From Cupriavidus pampae (GTDB taxonomy: Bacteria; Pseudomonadota; Gammaproteobacteria; Burkholderiales; Burkholderiaceae): DNA of 64,000 nt. Position 1 is the stretch's first letter. Every line of letters begins with the position of its first letter. This document shows, one piece after another, positions 40,292 through 50,188 of this stretch. The notes under the pieces were generated by a model that was not told the origin of the DNA, searched no databases, and saw only the letters and a program-made list of their open reading frames with translations. The translations under genes were made by a program, and so were the position numbers. The stretch spans positions 702,346 to 766,345 of the forward strand of contig NZ_CAJZAG010000002.1 of assembly GCF_914271485.1 (NCBI RefSeq). Reading direction: 5' to 3'.

Positions 40292-40749
40292 TTTCCGCCT
40301 CCCAGGGATATCGACTGCAGTCGCTTCATCGGCAGGTAAGTCAGCTGTACGGCGTCGCGCGTCACCTGTTCGATGCGATACGCGCCCAGCAGCGTCCCAC
40401 CCGCGCGCAGGAAACCCTTCTTCTGGCACGCCGCGCATAGCCGGAACTCCTGCGCGCCCATCGTAAGCACCACGTAGACGTCGCCATCGGGGTCCAGCCA
40501 TAACGAGCGCACCGCGAATGGCAACGGCGGCGGGTCCTTCGGTGGCGGCGGGGGCGGTGGCGGCGGGGGTGGGGGCGGTGGAGGCGGCAGCCATGTCTGG
40601 CTCGGGAACAAGTCGATCATGCCAGTGGGCGCGGCGGGTCCGGGTGCCCCGGACGGACCCATCTGCGCTGCCACGCGCGGACTCGCCAGCGCGAGCAGCG
40701 CTGCTACGTGCCATGCCACCGTGGTGGTGCGGACGCGCATGCGGTTCAC
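40288..40749 (-). CDS. PilP/GspC-like assembly protein with a 16-proline run
   Basis: About 153 residues: a signal or anchor (AWHVAALLALASPRVAAQ), a run of exactly 16 consecutive Pro (codons CCG/CCA/CCC/CCT mixed), then a beta-rich domain (FAVRSLWLDPDGDVYVVLTMGAQEFRL and LGAYRIEQVTRDAVQLTYLPM) like the PilP/GspC homology region that contacts the secretin. Start GTG 40749 overlaps the upstream stop (GTGA) and has GGAG; ATG 40740 is an alternative. Position between PilO-like and secretin genes matches pilMNOPQ order. Function is inferred from fold and context. Confidence 0.7.
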   Translation of the reverse strand: MNRMRVRTTTVAWHVAALLALASPRVAAQMGPSGAPGPAAPTGMIDLFPSQTWLPPPPPPPPPPPPPPPPKDPPPLPFAVRSLWLDPDGDVYVVLTMGAQEFRLCAACQKKGFLRAGGTLLGAYRIEQVTRDAVQLTYLPMKRLQSISLGGGK

Positions 40750-41264
40750 GGCGACGTCTCCACCAGAAACGAGCATTTGATGCGCGCGTCGAGTTGCGTC
40801 TTGTCGATGCCCGTCCGCGACAGCGCCACGCGCTCGATGCGCACGCCGCGCAGCAGCCGCAGGTCGGCGACGAACGTCCGGACCTGCAGATAGCTGCCCG
40901 TGAACGTGCCTTCGACAAGATAGCGACGCAGCGACGCTTCGTCCTCGGCCACGGCCTGATAGGTAACCTGCGGTACCGACAGGCCGTGCTGGCCGGCGAT
41001 GGCATGGAAGCTGTGCAGAAACACCGAGAAGCGCTGGTCGGCGGTCATCGCACGCCCCACCACATCGGGCGCCGGGGGCGGCGCGTGCACGAGTTGCGCT
41101 TCGCGCCTGGACAACTCCGCCGTCCGCCGCGCGAGGTCCGCGCGCATCGGCAGGATCTCCGAGACGGCTACGCCCGCTGCCATCATCATCAGCAGCAGCG
41201 CAAGCCAGCCGAACGTCCCGAAGCGCCAGCGCGCCCGGCGCAGTTCCCATATCCATCGCGTCAC
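40746..41264 (-). CDS. PilO/GspM-like inner-membrane protein
   Basis: 172 residues with a short cytoplasmic N-terminus, one membrane helix (FGWLALLLMMMAAGVAVSE), a coiled-coil stretch (LARRTAELSRREAQLV), and a ferredoxin-like periplasmic domain (SYLQVRTFVADLRLLRGVRIERVALSR). This is the PilO/GspM layout. Overlaps the PilN-like gene upstream and the PilP-like gene downstream by four bases each. Confidence 0.75.
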   Translation of the reverse strand: MTRWIWELRRARWRFGTFGWLALLLMMMAAGVAVSEILPMRADLARRTAELSRREAQLVHAPPPAPDVVGRAMTADQRFSVFLHSFHAIAGQHGLSVPQVTYQAVAEDEASLRRYLVEGTFTGSYLQVRTFVADLRLLRGVRIERVALSRTGIDKTQLDARIKCSFLVETSP

Positions 41265-41878
41265 GGTGCCCCCTCTTTGGCTGGCGGCGGCGCGGCCGCG
41301 GCCGAGGCCCCCGACGGCGGGGCATCGTTAGGAGCCGCCGCGTCCGACGTGGCGGGCATGCCCTTGTACGCGCGCCAGATCACCTGCAACGCGGTTTCCA
41401 CCGACTTCACGGGTGGCCCCGGCTTCTCGACCTGCCGCTTGACCACCATTCGTTCCGTGTTTGGTTGCGACTCGAGGTAGTCGGCAAACGACAGTGCCTC
41501 CTGCGCGGTGCGGGTTTCAAATACGAGGTTGATCTCGCGCGTGGCCGTCGCCACCTCCAGCGAGAGCAGCGCGATATTGGGCCGCCACCCGCGCTCGATC
41601 AAATGCCGCGCCGGCTCCGTCGCGTAGCGCTGCATCGCCATCAGTTCCGCGGCGCGCGGGTTCTCGAGATCGCGATGCGCCCGGCTGACGGCCTGGCGCT
41701 CGCGTTCCTGCTGCGCCATCGCATCGTCGCGCGCGTCGAGTTCGCGACCATGCTCCTGCAAAATCGCAAGGTACTGCAGCGCGCCGACCAGCAGCGCGAT
41801 GCCGACCGCGATCGCCATCAATCCCGGGCCCGCCGGCGGACGATTGCCCCTGATGAAATCGACGGGCGCGGTCTTCAT
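41261..41878 (-). CDS. PilN/GspL-like inner-membrane protein
   Basis: 205 residues with one N-terminal membrane helix (GLMAIAVGIALLVGALQYLAIL), a coiled-coil (ELDARDDAMAQQERERQAVSRAHRDLE) and a ferredoxin-like domain (PNIALLSLEVATATREINLVFETRTAQEALSFADYLES). The C-terminal tail is Ala/Pro-rich. The topology fits PilN or the periplasmic half of GspL. Translationally coupled on both sides. Confidence 0.75.
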   Translation of the reverse strand: MKTAPVDFIRGNRPPAGPGLMAIAVGIALLVGALQYLAILQEHGRELDARDDAMAQQERERQAVSRAHRDLENPRAAELMAMQRYATEPARHLIERGWRPNIALLSLEVATATREINLVFETRTAQEALSFADYLESQPNTERMVVKRQVEKPGPPVKSVETALQVIWRAYKGMPATSDAAAPNDAPPSGASAAAAPPPAKEGAP

Positions 41879-42786
41879 AGCGGGATGTCCCAGGGTGCCC
41901 GCAACCATTGCGCCATCGGGGCGCGGCCCGCCTCGGCGCGGTCCCGGCGATCGCGGCCCTCGGCCCGCGTCGAGCCAATCACGTACGTGCGCTCGGGCTC
42001 GGGCACCGCGCACAACACCATTGCATCGCGCATGGCCTCATCGATCGCTCCCGCCACCGGCAGCGTGACGAACGCCGTCCATTGGCCCTGCTCGCGGAAG
42101 CCGCAATGCGCGATCGCGCCATCGGCATCGATGTCCTCGAGCTCCACCACCGCGATGCGGCCATCTTCGATGCGCGCCGCACAGTCCGTGCACGCCCGCA
42201 CATAGCCAGGCTCGATCGACGGTGCGCGCAGCTTGCGCGCGCCGCACATCCGCTCGATGCCCGCGCACAGCGCCTCCGGCATCGCCGCCGCCAGGCGCGA
42301 CTTGCCCCATGCGGCATCGGGCACGATAAAGCGCCAGCCGGCCGGATTGCCAAAGCCGCTGCGCGCGAAGTGCACGCGCGCCTGCGCGACCCAGTCGGTC
42401 GGTGTCGGCAATGGACGCCACGGCAGCGAAAAATAGCAGACAAACGGCGCGCCAACGATGACGCGCAAGGTGTGCAGGCCCGGTTTGGCGGGACGCGGCG
42501 CCAGCGCTTCCAGCACTGCCATGGCGGCGGTCACATCGCCGCTGCTCGTGAGCGGGAGCGCACGCTCGCCCGCGCCTGACACCCCCAGCACGCAACCCCG
42601 CTCGCCGTCGATCCATAGCGCGGCGCGGCTGTGCCACGCCGACGCGGTTGACATGCCCGAACGCGCCCGTGCCCGGCTCAGAAACGACTTCAGCCACAAC
42701 GACTTCGCCATCCGTTCGCGCCATTGGCGTCCGGCAGAACTGGCGCGATCGAGCAGGGACCGCGACGGATTGAGCCACTGGGACAT
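41875..42786 (-). CDS. PilM/GspL-cytoplasmic-like protein of the secretion operon
   Basis: 303 residues, no signal peptide or membrane helix. Sequence similarity is weak; segments such as AALWIDGERGCVLGVSGAG and GRIAVVELEDIDADGAIAHCGF suggest an actin-like fold like PilM or the GspL cytoplasmic domain. Its place between gspE and the PilN-like gene is where PilM or GspL is expected. It has a good GAGGAG ribosome-binding site. Assignment rests mainly on context. Confidence 0.6.
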   Translation of the reverse strand: MSQWLNPSRSLLDRASSAGRQWRERMAKSLWLKSFLSRARARSGMSTASAWHSRAALWIDGERGCVLGVSGAGERALPLTSSGDVTAAMAVLEALAPRPAKPGLHTLRVIVGAPFVCYFSLPWRPLPTPTDWVAQARVHFARSGFGNPAGWRFIVPDAAWGKSRLAAAMPEALCAGIERMCGARKLRAPSIEPGYVRACTDCAARIEDGRIAVVELEDIDADGAIAHCGFREQGQWTAFVTLPVAGAIDEAMRDAMVLCAVPEPERTYVIGSTRAEGRDRRDRAEAGRAPMAQWLRAPWDIPL

Positions 42787-42804
42787 GTCTGTCTCCTCGT
42801 GCGC

Positions 42805-44514
<1,710 letters not shown>

Positions 44515-44517
44515 GAT

Positions 44518-45702
44518 TCACCCCACACTACCCGCAAGCTGGAAGATTGGCATGTACAGCAGAAAGATGACCGTGCCCACGATGCCGCCGACCAGAAGCA
44601 TTAGCACCGGCTCGAACACGCGCATCAGCGTATCGATCGCGCGGTCGAGTTCCTCGTCGCAGAACTCGGCCGAGCGCGCCACCATCGTCGCCAGCTCGCC
44701 GCTCTGCTCGCCCACGCGGATCAGCCGCTCGGCCACCGGCGTGGTCAATCCCGCGGCGGGCAATGCCGCCGACAGGGACTTGCCCGCATGCACGTCCTCC
44801 AGCGCCCGCTTCAGCGACGGCTGCATCGCCGTGGGCAGCAACTGCGCCGACATCTCCATCGATGCCACCACCGGCATGCCGCCGGACAGCAGCAGGCCCA
44901 TCGTGCGATAGAAACGCGTCAGCGCGAACAGATGCTGATAGCTGGCAAGCTTCGGCAACCGCGTGAGCATGCCCATGAGCCGCGCGCGCACCGCCTGCGT
45001 GCGCAGCGCGAACACCACGCCCGCGATGGTCGCGACGATCGCCAGCAACAACAGCGTGCCGTGGGCCTGCACAAGGTGGCCCCACCACAGCATCGCGCGC
45101 GCCGACGCCGGAATGTCTTTCATCGACTCATAGACACTGCTGAACTTCGGTACCACATAGAACGCGAGGAAGATGATGATCAGCCCTCCCGAGGCGATCA
45201 CGATCATCGGGTACACCATCGATGACACCACCTTCTTGCGCACGGCCGCGAGCCGTGCGTCGTAGTGGTGATAGCGCTTGAGCGCCTCGGACAAGGCACC
45301 AGTTCGTTCGGCGGAGGCCACCGTGGCAACGTACAGCGCGGGAAACTGCTCGGGCTGCTGCTCGAGCGCCCTGGACAATGGCAGCCCCTCGTACAGCGCA
45401 CCAACGATGCGCGTCAGCACGCTGCGGTTGATCCCTTCCGCGCTCTTGTCGCGCAGCGTCTCCACCGTCTCGACGAGGCTGAGCCCGGCGTCGAGCAACG
45501 CGATCAGTTCCTGCGTGAACAGCGCGCTGTCGAACACCTGCTTGCGCAACGTAAAGGTCGCGCCGCGGCGTTTCTCGGGCAGGATCTCCACCAGGTCCAT
45601 TCCCATGGCCTCCACTGTGCTCCGCAACTGCGCTTCGTCTTCCGCCTCGACGTCGAGCGTCTGCTCGCCCGCGTCCGACCTGCCCCGTATCCGATATTGC
45701 AT
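44518..45702 (-). CDS. gspF: type II secretion inner-membrane platform protein GspF
   Basis: 394 residues with two GspF domains (ALFTQELIALLDAGLSLVETVETLRD and ALTRFYRTMGLLLSGGMPVVASMEMSAQ) and three membrane helices (about residues 165-190, 215-235 and the C-terminal LMLLVGGIVGTVIFLLYMPIF). Start ATG 45702 (MQYRIRGRSDAGEQ); a longer frame upstream is read-through of gspG. It works with GspE to extract and assemble pseudopilins. Confidence 0.94.
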   Translation of the reverse strand: MQYRIRGRSDAGEQTLDVEAEDEAQLRSTVEAMGMDLVEILPEKRRGATFTLRKQVFDSALFTQELIALLDAGLSLVETVETLRDKSAEGINRSVLTRIVGALYEGLPLSRALEQQPEQFPALYVATVASAERTGALSEALKRYHHYDARLAAVRKKVVSSMVYPMIVIASGGLIIIFLAFYVVPKFSSVYESMKDIPASARAMLWWGHLVQAHGTLLLLAIVATIAGVVFALRTQAVRARLMGMLTRLPKLASYQHLFALTRFYRTMGLLLSGGMPVVASMEMSAQLLPTAMQPSLKRALEDVHAGKSLSAALPAAGLTTPVAERLIRVGEQSGELATMVARSAEFCDEELDRAIDTLMRVFEPVLMLLVGGIVGTVIFLLYMPIFQLAGSVG

Positions 45703-45713
45703 GCCGGTGCCTG

Positions 45714-46166
45714 CTACTTGCTCACGACGTCCTGATCCTCGCCGGTTCCGCCGGGCTTGCCGTCGGCGCCGAGCGTCATCAGGTCGTAGTCTTTGCCACC
45801 ATCGCCGGGACTGCGATAGACATAAGGCTTGCCCCACGGATCGGCTGGCATTTCGCTGCTCATGTAGGGACCATCCCAACCCGTGACATTGCCCTGATTG
45901 GTCATCAGTGCCGCCAGTCCGGTCTCGGTGGTCGGAAAGCGTCCGGTGTCCAGCCGATAGCGATCGAGCGCATTCGCAATCGACTTCATCTGCGAAGCCG
46001 CGGTCTTGGTCTTGGCCTTGCCGACTTCGCCAAACAGGCGTGGCCCGACGTAGCCGGCCAGCAGTGCGATGATGAGCAGCACCACCAGCAATTCGAGCAG
46101 TGTGAAGCCGCGCCGCCGCCCCGCATCGAGCCACCGCCTGATTCGCGCGCGCATGTGTCCAGGCAT
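45714..46166 (-). CDS. gspG: major pseudopilin GspG
   Basis: 150 residues: a leader of about 20 basic residues, then RRGFTLLELLVVLLIIALLAGYVGPRLFG with Gly-1, Phe1 and Glu5, then the conserved GspG domain (KSIANALDRYRLDTGRFPTTETGLAAL, WDGPYMSSEMPADPWGKPYVYRSPG). The C-terminus has the Ca-site-like region DLMTLGADGKPGGTGEDQDV. It is the classical major pseudopilin. It directly follows the GH18 chitinase gene (16-base gap) with AGAGGGGG as ribosome-binding site. Confidence 0.95.
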   Translation of the reverse strand: MPGHMRARIRRWLDAGRRRGFTLLELLVVLLIIALLAGYVGPRLFGEVGKAKTKTAASQMKSIANALDRYRLDTGRFPTTETGLAALMTNQGNVTGWDGPYMSSEMPADPWGKPYVYRSPGDGGKDYDLMTLGADGKPGGTGEDQDVVSK

Positions 46167-46182
46167 ATGCCCCCTCTTTCCG

Positions 46183-48276
46183 TCATTGATCGTTGACCTC
46201 GCCCAGCACCTTCGTGATCTCGGCGTCCGCGGTATCGCCATCGAGCTCCCACGTGAACACGCCGCGCAGGTTCTGCTGCTTGACGTAGTTCACCTTCGCG
46301 CGCGCGGTGGTTGGCGTGTCATACGACCAGAACGTGGTGCCATCGAACTTCCACGACTGTTTTGTCACCGGATGTTCGTGCACCGTGCCAGGCTTGTTGA
46401 CGAGGATCTTGTAGTCCTCGATGCCGGCCTCGTAGGTGCCCGGCGCGGGCTTGCTTGCGGGCTGGTACAGTCCGTCGCCCTTCGGCCCCGGCGAGACGCC
46501 GGTCCAGCCGCGCCCATATAGCGGCACGCCCACCACGATCTTCGAGGCGGGCACCCCGGCGTTGAGCAGGCCCTTGACCGATGCATCGACGTTGTAGGTC
46601 TTGCCGACCGCGGTCTTGGCGTTCGGGCTTTCCGGATCGACGTACAGGTTCGACTGGAAGTCCGTGGGGCCGGTCGCTTCCCAGCCACCGTGGTAGTCGT
46701 AGGACATGATGTTGATCCAGTCGAGCGATTTGCTGTATTCGCCCGGCTCGGTATTGGCGATCTTGTCTCCGCCCGAGCCGATCGCCACCGTCAGCAGCAG
46801 CCGCTTGCCGACCTGCGCGCCGGCCGCATCGAGCTGACGGCGGAACTCGGCGAGCAGCAGCGTGAAATTCTTCTTGTCGTTCGGATCGACGAGGTTGTAC
46901 GGCTGGCCGCCACCGCCCGGGAATTCCCAGTCGATATCGATGCCGTCGAACACCCCTGCGCCCACCCCCTCGCCGCCGGCATTGCCACCTGCGTCGAACG
47001 GCAGGTTGCCCTTGATGTAGACGTTGATGCACGACGAGACAAGTTGCTTGCGCAAGTTGTCGGTCGAGGCCGCGCGGCCAAACCACTTGGACCACGTCCA
47101 GCCGCCGATCGAGATCATCACCTTGAGGTTCGGATACTTCTTCTTGAGTTGCTTCAGCTGGTTGAAGTTGCCCTTGAGCGGACCCGCCTTGCCGTTGCGC
47201 GGGTCGTCCCAGGCGAAGCCCCAGGCGTCGGCTGTGCCGTCAACCGACTCCGACCCCGAGAATCCCTTTTGATAGTCGGCCCAGCCGTCTCCACCGGTAC
47301 CTGCTTCCGGATTGTTGGGGTCCGTCGCGCCGGGTTCGGCCTTGGTGATGATGTCGCATTCGTAACCGCCGTTCTTGGCGTACACGTTGCCAAAGGCGTA
47401 GTTGATGAACGTGAGATGACGCGCCGCGCCGGAGGTATCGACGTTCCTGAGCTTGTAGTTGCGGCCGTAAATCCCCCACTGCGCGAAATAGCCGCCCACT
47501 TCCCGGCCGCCTGATGGCCCGGGTGCGGGGGCTGGCGCCGGGCTTGGTGCCGGGGCCGGGGCCGGTGCGGGTGCGGGCGCGGGCGTTGGTGCGGGCACCG
47601 GTGCTGGCGTTGGTGCTGGTGCTGGCGTTGGTGCTGGCGTTGGTGCTGGCGTCGGCGCGGGCGTCGGTGCGGGCGTTGGCGCTGGCGCTGGCGTCGGTGC
47701 TGGTGCTGGTGCTGGTGCTGGTGCTGGTGCTGGCGTTGGCGCAGGCGTTGGCACCGGACTCGGCGCCGGTGCGCCAGAGCATGCGCCAAGGTCCTCCCAT
47801 ACGCCCCATTGCCCCGACTGCGCGGGGTTGTCGCCCTGCGTCCACCACTTGTTGCGGTAGTTGCGGCCGTTGTACGTCACGCGCGTGCCGGCCTCCGCGT
47901 AGGCCTGGCCAGCCGACCATGTCGCAAAACATCCCGCAGCCGGAGCGGGCGCCGGCGCAGGGCTCGGGCCCGGCGCCGGGGTAGGAGCAGGCGATGGCAC
48001 CGGCGATGGTGCGGGCGCTGGCGCGGGAGAAGGCGCCGGCGTTGGTGCCGGCGCGGGCGCGCCCGCTGGCCCGAGATCGCGCCACAGCGTCGGCGATGCG
48101 GCCGGATTCCAGCCAGCGCCCGCAAACGCCGTATGCGCCTGCATCGCTTCGTAGAGGCGGCCGTTGTAGATGACGCGTGTGCCCGCCGAGTAGGTGGCGC
48201 CCTCCTGCCAGGCCTGCTGGGCAAAGGCCATGCCGGCCACCATCGCGAGTACCGCCGGCAACATCGAGCCTTTCAT
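46183..48276 (-). CDS. GH18 chitinase with two chitin-binding modules
   Basis: A 697-residue secreted chitinase. A signal peptide (cleaved near AFAQ-QAW) precedes a CBM5/12-like module (AWQEGATYSAGTRVIYNGRL), a PA-rich linker, a second module (CFATWSAGQAYAEAGTRVTY, then NKWWTQGDNP), a very long PA/PT linker, and a GH18 TIM barrel from about residue 265 (GGYFAQWGIYGRNY). Catalytic motif FDGIDIDWEFPG at 443-454 with acid/base Glu451. It cleaves chitin with retention. First gene of the 14-gene minus-strand cluster, and nearly identical in modular N-terminus to the GH19 enzyme at the other end. Confidence 0.95.
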   Translation of the reverse strand: MKGSMLPAVLAMVAGMAFAQQAWQEGATYSAGTRVIYNGRLYEAMQAHTAFAGAGWNPAASPTLWRDLGPAGAPAPAPTPAPSPAPAPAPSPVPSPAPTPAPGPSPAPAPAPAAGCFATWSAGQAYAEAGTRVTYNGRNYRNKWWTQGDNPAQSGQWGVWEDLGACSGAPAPSPVPTPAPTPAPAPAPAPAPAPTPAPAPTPAPTPAPTPAPTPAPTPAPAPTPAPVPAPTPAPAPAPAPAPAPSPAPAPAPGPSGGREVGGYFAQWGIYGRNYKLRNVDTSGAARHLTFINYAFGNVYAKNGGYECDIITKAEPGATDPNNPEAGTGGDGWADYQKGFSGSESVDGTADAWGFAWDDPRNGKAGPLKGNFNQLKQLKKKYPNLKVMISIGGWTWSKWFGRAASTDNLRKQLVSSCINVYIKGNLPFDAGGNAGGEGVGAGVFDGIDIDWEFPGGGGQPYNLVDPNDKKNFTLLLAEFRRQLDAAGAQVGKRLLLTVAIGSGGDKIANTEPGEYSKSLDWINIMSYDYHGGWEATGPTDFQSNLYVDPESPNAKTAVGKTYNVDASVKGLLNAGVPASKIVVGVPLYGRGWTGVSPGPKGDGLYQPASKPAPGTYEAGIEDYKILVNKPGTVHEHPVTKQSWKFDGTTFWSYDTPTTARAKVNYVKQQNLRGVFTWELDGDTADAEITKVLGEVNDQ
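47515..47770 (-). repeat. low-complexity (Pro-Ala/Thr)n-encoding tract in the GH18 chitinase
   Basis: About 250 bases of six-base GC-rich units (GGTGCT, GGCGTT and variants on the plus strand) encode a roughly 75-residue PAPTPAP linker. Near 47698-47730 there are several identical GGTGCT copies in a row. It is similar in sequence to the linker tract of the GH19 gene about 11 kb away, so the two could recombine. Confidence 0.8.
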
Positions 48277-48551
48277 GACGCCCCCTTTTTTCTGATTATT
48301 ACTGCTGGGAATTCCGCATTTTTAGTCTGTTTTTATTAACTGAATTTACGGCAAAAAACCATTAATATGCGCCGTGAAATCAGCATAGACCCCCCCGCGA
48401 CTTGCGCAAGAAATTGGAAAAAGAATTAGAAACTAATTTAGCCCCAATAAAATCAATTTAATGACAACTTATTAGATGCGCAGACACGAAAACCGGAGAC
48501 TCGGCCAACATCGACCTTGACATTTCGTACACTGTTGTACAATATGTAAAG
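48277..48551. other. AT-rich divergent intergenic region
   Basis: 275 bases, clearly AT-richer than the rest of the window, between the chitinase/secretion cluster (minus) and the DauR-like regulator (plus). It holds A/T runs and an imperfect stem (ATTTACGGC with GCCGTGAAAT, around 48339-48382). It must contain the promoter of the chitinase operon. No clear -35/-10 pair could be assigned on the minus strand. Confidence 0.5.
48517..48543 (+). promoter_or_regulatory. promoter with internal operator for the DauR-like regulator
   Basis: TTGACA (48517-48522) and TACAAT (48538-48543) form a sigma-70 promoter with a 15-base spacer. Between and over the -10 lies a perfect inverted repeat GTACA-CTGT-TGTAC (48527-48540). 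Transcription would begin around 48550, just before the ATG at 48552, giving a near-leaderless message. The repeat position suggests autorepression. Confidence 0.6.
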
Positions 48552-49196
48552 ATGAATGCGCGCCCCTCAAAATCCCGCACCCCGGAGCAACGAGCCATGC
48601 TCGACCAGCTCCGCCAGATCGCCGATGGCCTCGGGCAGACGCTCGCGCCCTTCTGCGAAGTCGTGGTGCACGATCTGCTCGAGCCCGATCAGGCCATTCT
48701 CGCGATCCACAACAGCCTGTCGGGCCGTCAGGTTGGAGATCCAGCCACCGAGCTCGGCATGGCGCGCATTGCCGACCCCGATTTCACACAGGTGCTCGCC
48801 AACTATGCGAACCAGTTCGCCGATGGCCGTCAGGCCAAGAGCACCTCGATCGGCATCAAGGATGCGAGCGGCCGCTATATCGCGGCGCTCTGCCTGAACC
48901 TCGATCTGACGCTGTTCCGTGGCCTGCAGAGCGCGATGAACCAGTTCATGCGGATGGACACCGAAGGGCCGCGCGAATCGCTGGACCCGGCCGGTGGTGC
49001 CGATGCCATCCGCGCGCGTATCGACGCATTCGCCGGACGCCACGCCACCACGCCTCGCGCATTGCGCACCGACGAACGCCGCGCGCTGCTGTCCGAACTC
49101 AGGGCCGCCGGTCTGCTCGACGTGCGGCGCGCCATGGAAACCATTGCCGCGCACCTTGGAGTGTCGCGTGCCTCCGTCTATAGCTATGCCCGCTGA
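48552..49196 (+). CDS. YheO/DauR-type PAS-HTH transcriptional regulator
   Basis: 214 residues. An N-terminal YheO-like PAS domain (about residues 20-130, QTLAPFCEVVVHDLLEPDQAILAIHNSLSGRQVG) is followed by a C-terminal HTH (RRAMETIAAHLGVSRASVYSYAR). The family includes DauR, which controls D-arginine catabolism. Two starts are possible: ATG 48552 is close to the predicted transcription start, whereas ATG 48597 has GGAG at a good distance and begins right at the domain. It overlaps the next gene by 11 bases and so probably regulates it. Confidence 0.85.
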   Translation: MNARPSKSRTPEQRAMLDQLRQIADGLGQTLAPFCEVVVHDLLEPDQAILAIHNSLSGRQVGDPATELGMARIADPDFTQVLANYANQFADGRQAKSTSIGIKDASGRYIAALCLNLDLTLFRGLQSAMNQFMRMDTEGPRESLDPAGGADAIRARIDAFAGRHATTPRALRTDERRALLSELRAAGLLDVRRAMETIAAHLGVSRASVYSYAR

Positions 49197-50166
49197 CGCC
49201 CAACTTTTGCTGCTCGACAAACACGCGGTCGAGTCGCTGCTGAATCCCGAAGACGTGCTGCTTGCCGTACGCGAAGCGTTCTCGCTGCACAGCAAGCGCG
49301 AGGGACGCGTGTTTCCCGTGATTCGCGAACAGCTGCCGACCGGCGGCGTGTTCGGCATCAAGGCCGGCGATGTGCCCGCGCAGGGCCTGCTCGGCTTCAA
49401 AGCCGCCGGCTTCTGGCCCGCCAACCGTGCGCGCGGCGGAGAGCCGCATCAGGCCACCATCCTGCTGATCGATCCCCTGACCGGACGTCCGGTCTGCATG
49501 ATCGATGGCAACGCGATTACTACCGCGCGCACCGGCGCCGCGGGCGGCATCGGCCTGCGGGAACTCGCGCGGCCGGACAGTGCGTCGCTATGCGTGTTCG
49601 GCACCGGGGTGCAAGCGCGCGTGCAGGTCGCCTTCGCATTGCGGCTGCTGCCGTCACTGCGCACCGTGCGCTATGTCAGCGCCAGCGGCGCGCCGGATGC
49701 CGCGTTCGAAGCGAGCATCAGGACCGCGTCGGCGGACTGCACGGTGAGCCATGTGACTGACCGCAACCAGGCCGTGGCGGATAGCAGTATCGTCATTACC
49801 GCGACGCCGGGCCGCGGCCCCTTGTTCGATGCCGACGCATTGCGCCCCGGCACGCATATCAATGCGGTCGGCGCCGATACGCGCGGCAAGCGCGAGCTAC
49901 CGGCAGGCGTGCTGGAGCGCGCTATCGTCGTCGCCGACGACCGCGAGCAATCGGTCACGATCGGCGAACGCCAGTGGGCGCCCGACGTGACCTGCACGGA
50001 GATCGGCGATCTGCTGACCAGCACGGCGTCCATCGCGCGCCAGCCGGGCGATATCACCGTGTTCGATATGACGGGCCTGGCGTTGCAGGACCTGACCGTC
50101 GGGCGCATGATCCATGAACGAGCCATGGCCGAAGGCGTCGGTACCGCCATCGCATGGCCCTGGTAA
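49186..50166 (+). CDS. ornithine cyclodeaminase/mu-crystallin-family protein (possible iminosuccinate reductase)
   Basis: 326 residues of the OCD/mu-crystallin fold: substrate site GVFGIKAGDVPAQGLLGFKAAG, INAVGADTRGKRELP, and the NAD(P)-binding segment CVFGTGVQARVQVAFALRLLP (about residue 135). OCD members include ornithine cyclodeaminase, alanine dehydrogenase, ketimine reductase and the iminosuccinate reductase BhcD. The following gene encodes a hydroxyaspartate/threonine dehydratase, the same pairing as BhcD with BhcB, so imine reduction is a reasonable guess. Start ATG 49186. Confidence 0.85.
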   Translation: MPADAQLLLLDKHAVESLLNPEDVLLAVREAFSLHSKREGRVFPVIREQLPTGGVFGIKAGDVPAQGLLGFKAAGFWPANRARGGEPHQATILLIDPLTGRPVCMIDGNAITTARTGAAGGIGLRELARPDSASLCVFGTGVQARVQVAFALRLLPSLRTVRYVSASGAPDAAFEASIRTASADCTVSHVTDRNQAVADSSIVITATPGRGPLFDADALRPGTHINAVGADTRGKRELPAGVLERAIVVADDREQSVTIGERQWAPDVTCTEIGDLLTSTASIARQPGDITVFDMTGLALQDLTVGRMIHERAMAEGVGTAIAWPW

Positions 50167-50188
50167 CTCTTCTTTCCAGCCAACACCC

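Noticed and set aside
38162..40339. 725-codon plus-strand frame opposite the secretin gene
   Set aside because: Antisense shadow; the secretin has STN and barrel motifs and fits the operon, and the shadow crosses two gene junctions.
40288..41325. 345-codon minus-strand frame covering the PilP-like gene and region upstream
   Set aside because: The upstream part is a shadow of the PilO-like gene in another frame; the PilP-like protein starts at GTG 40749 or ATG 40740.
47515..47770. Second block of short repeats and glycine/alanine-rich antisense frames
   Set aside because: This is the Pro-rich linker of the GH18 chitinase; the opposite-strand collagen-like or RARV-type frames are by-products.
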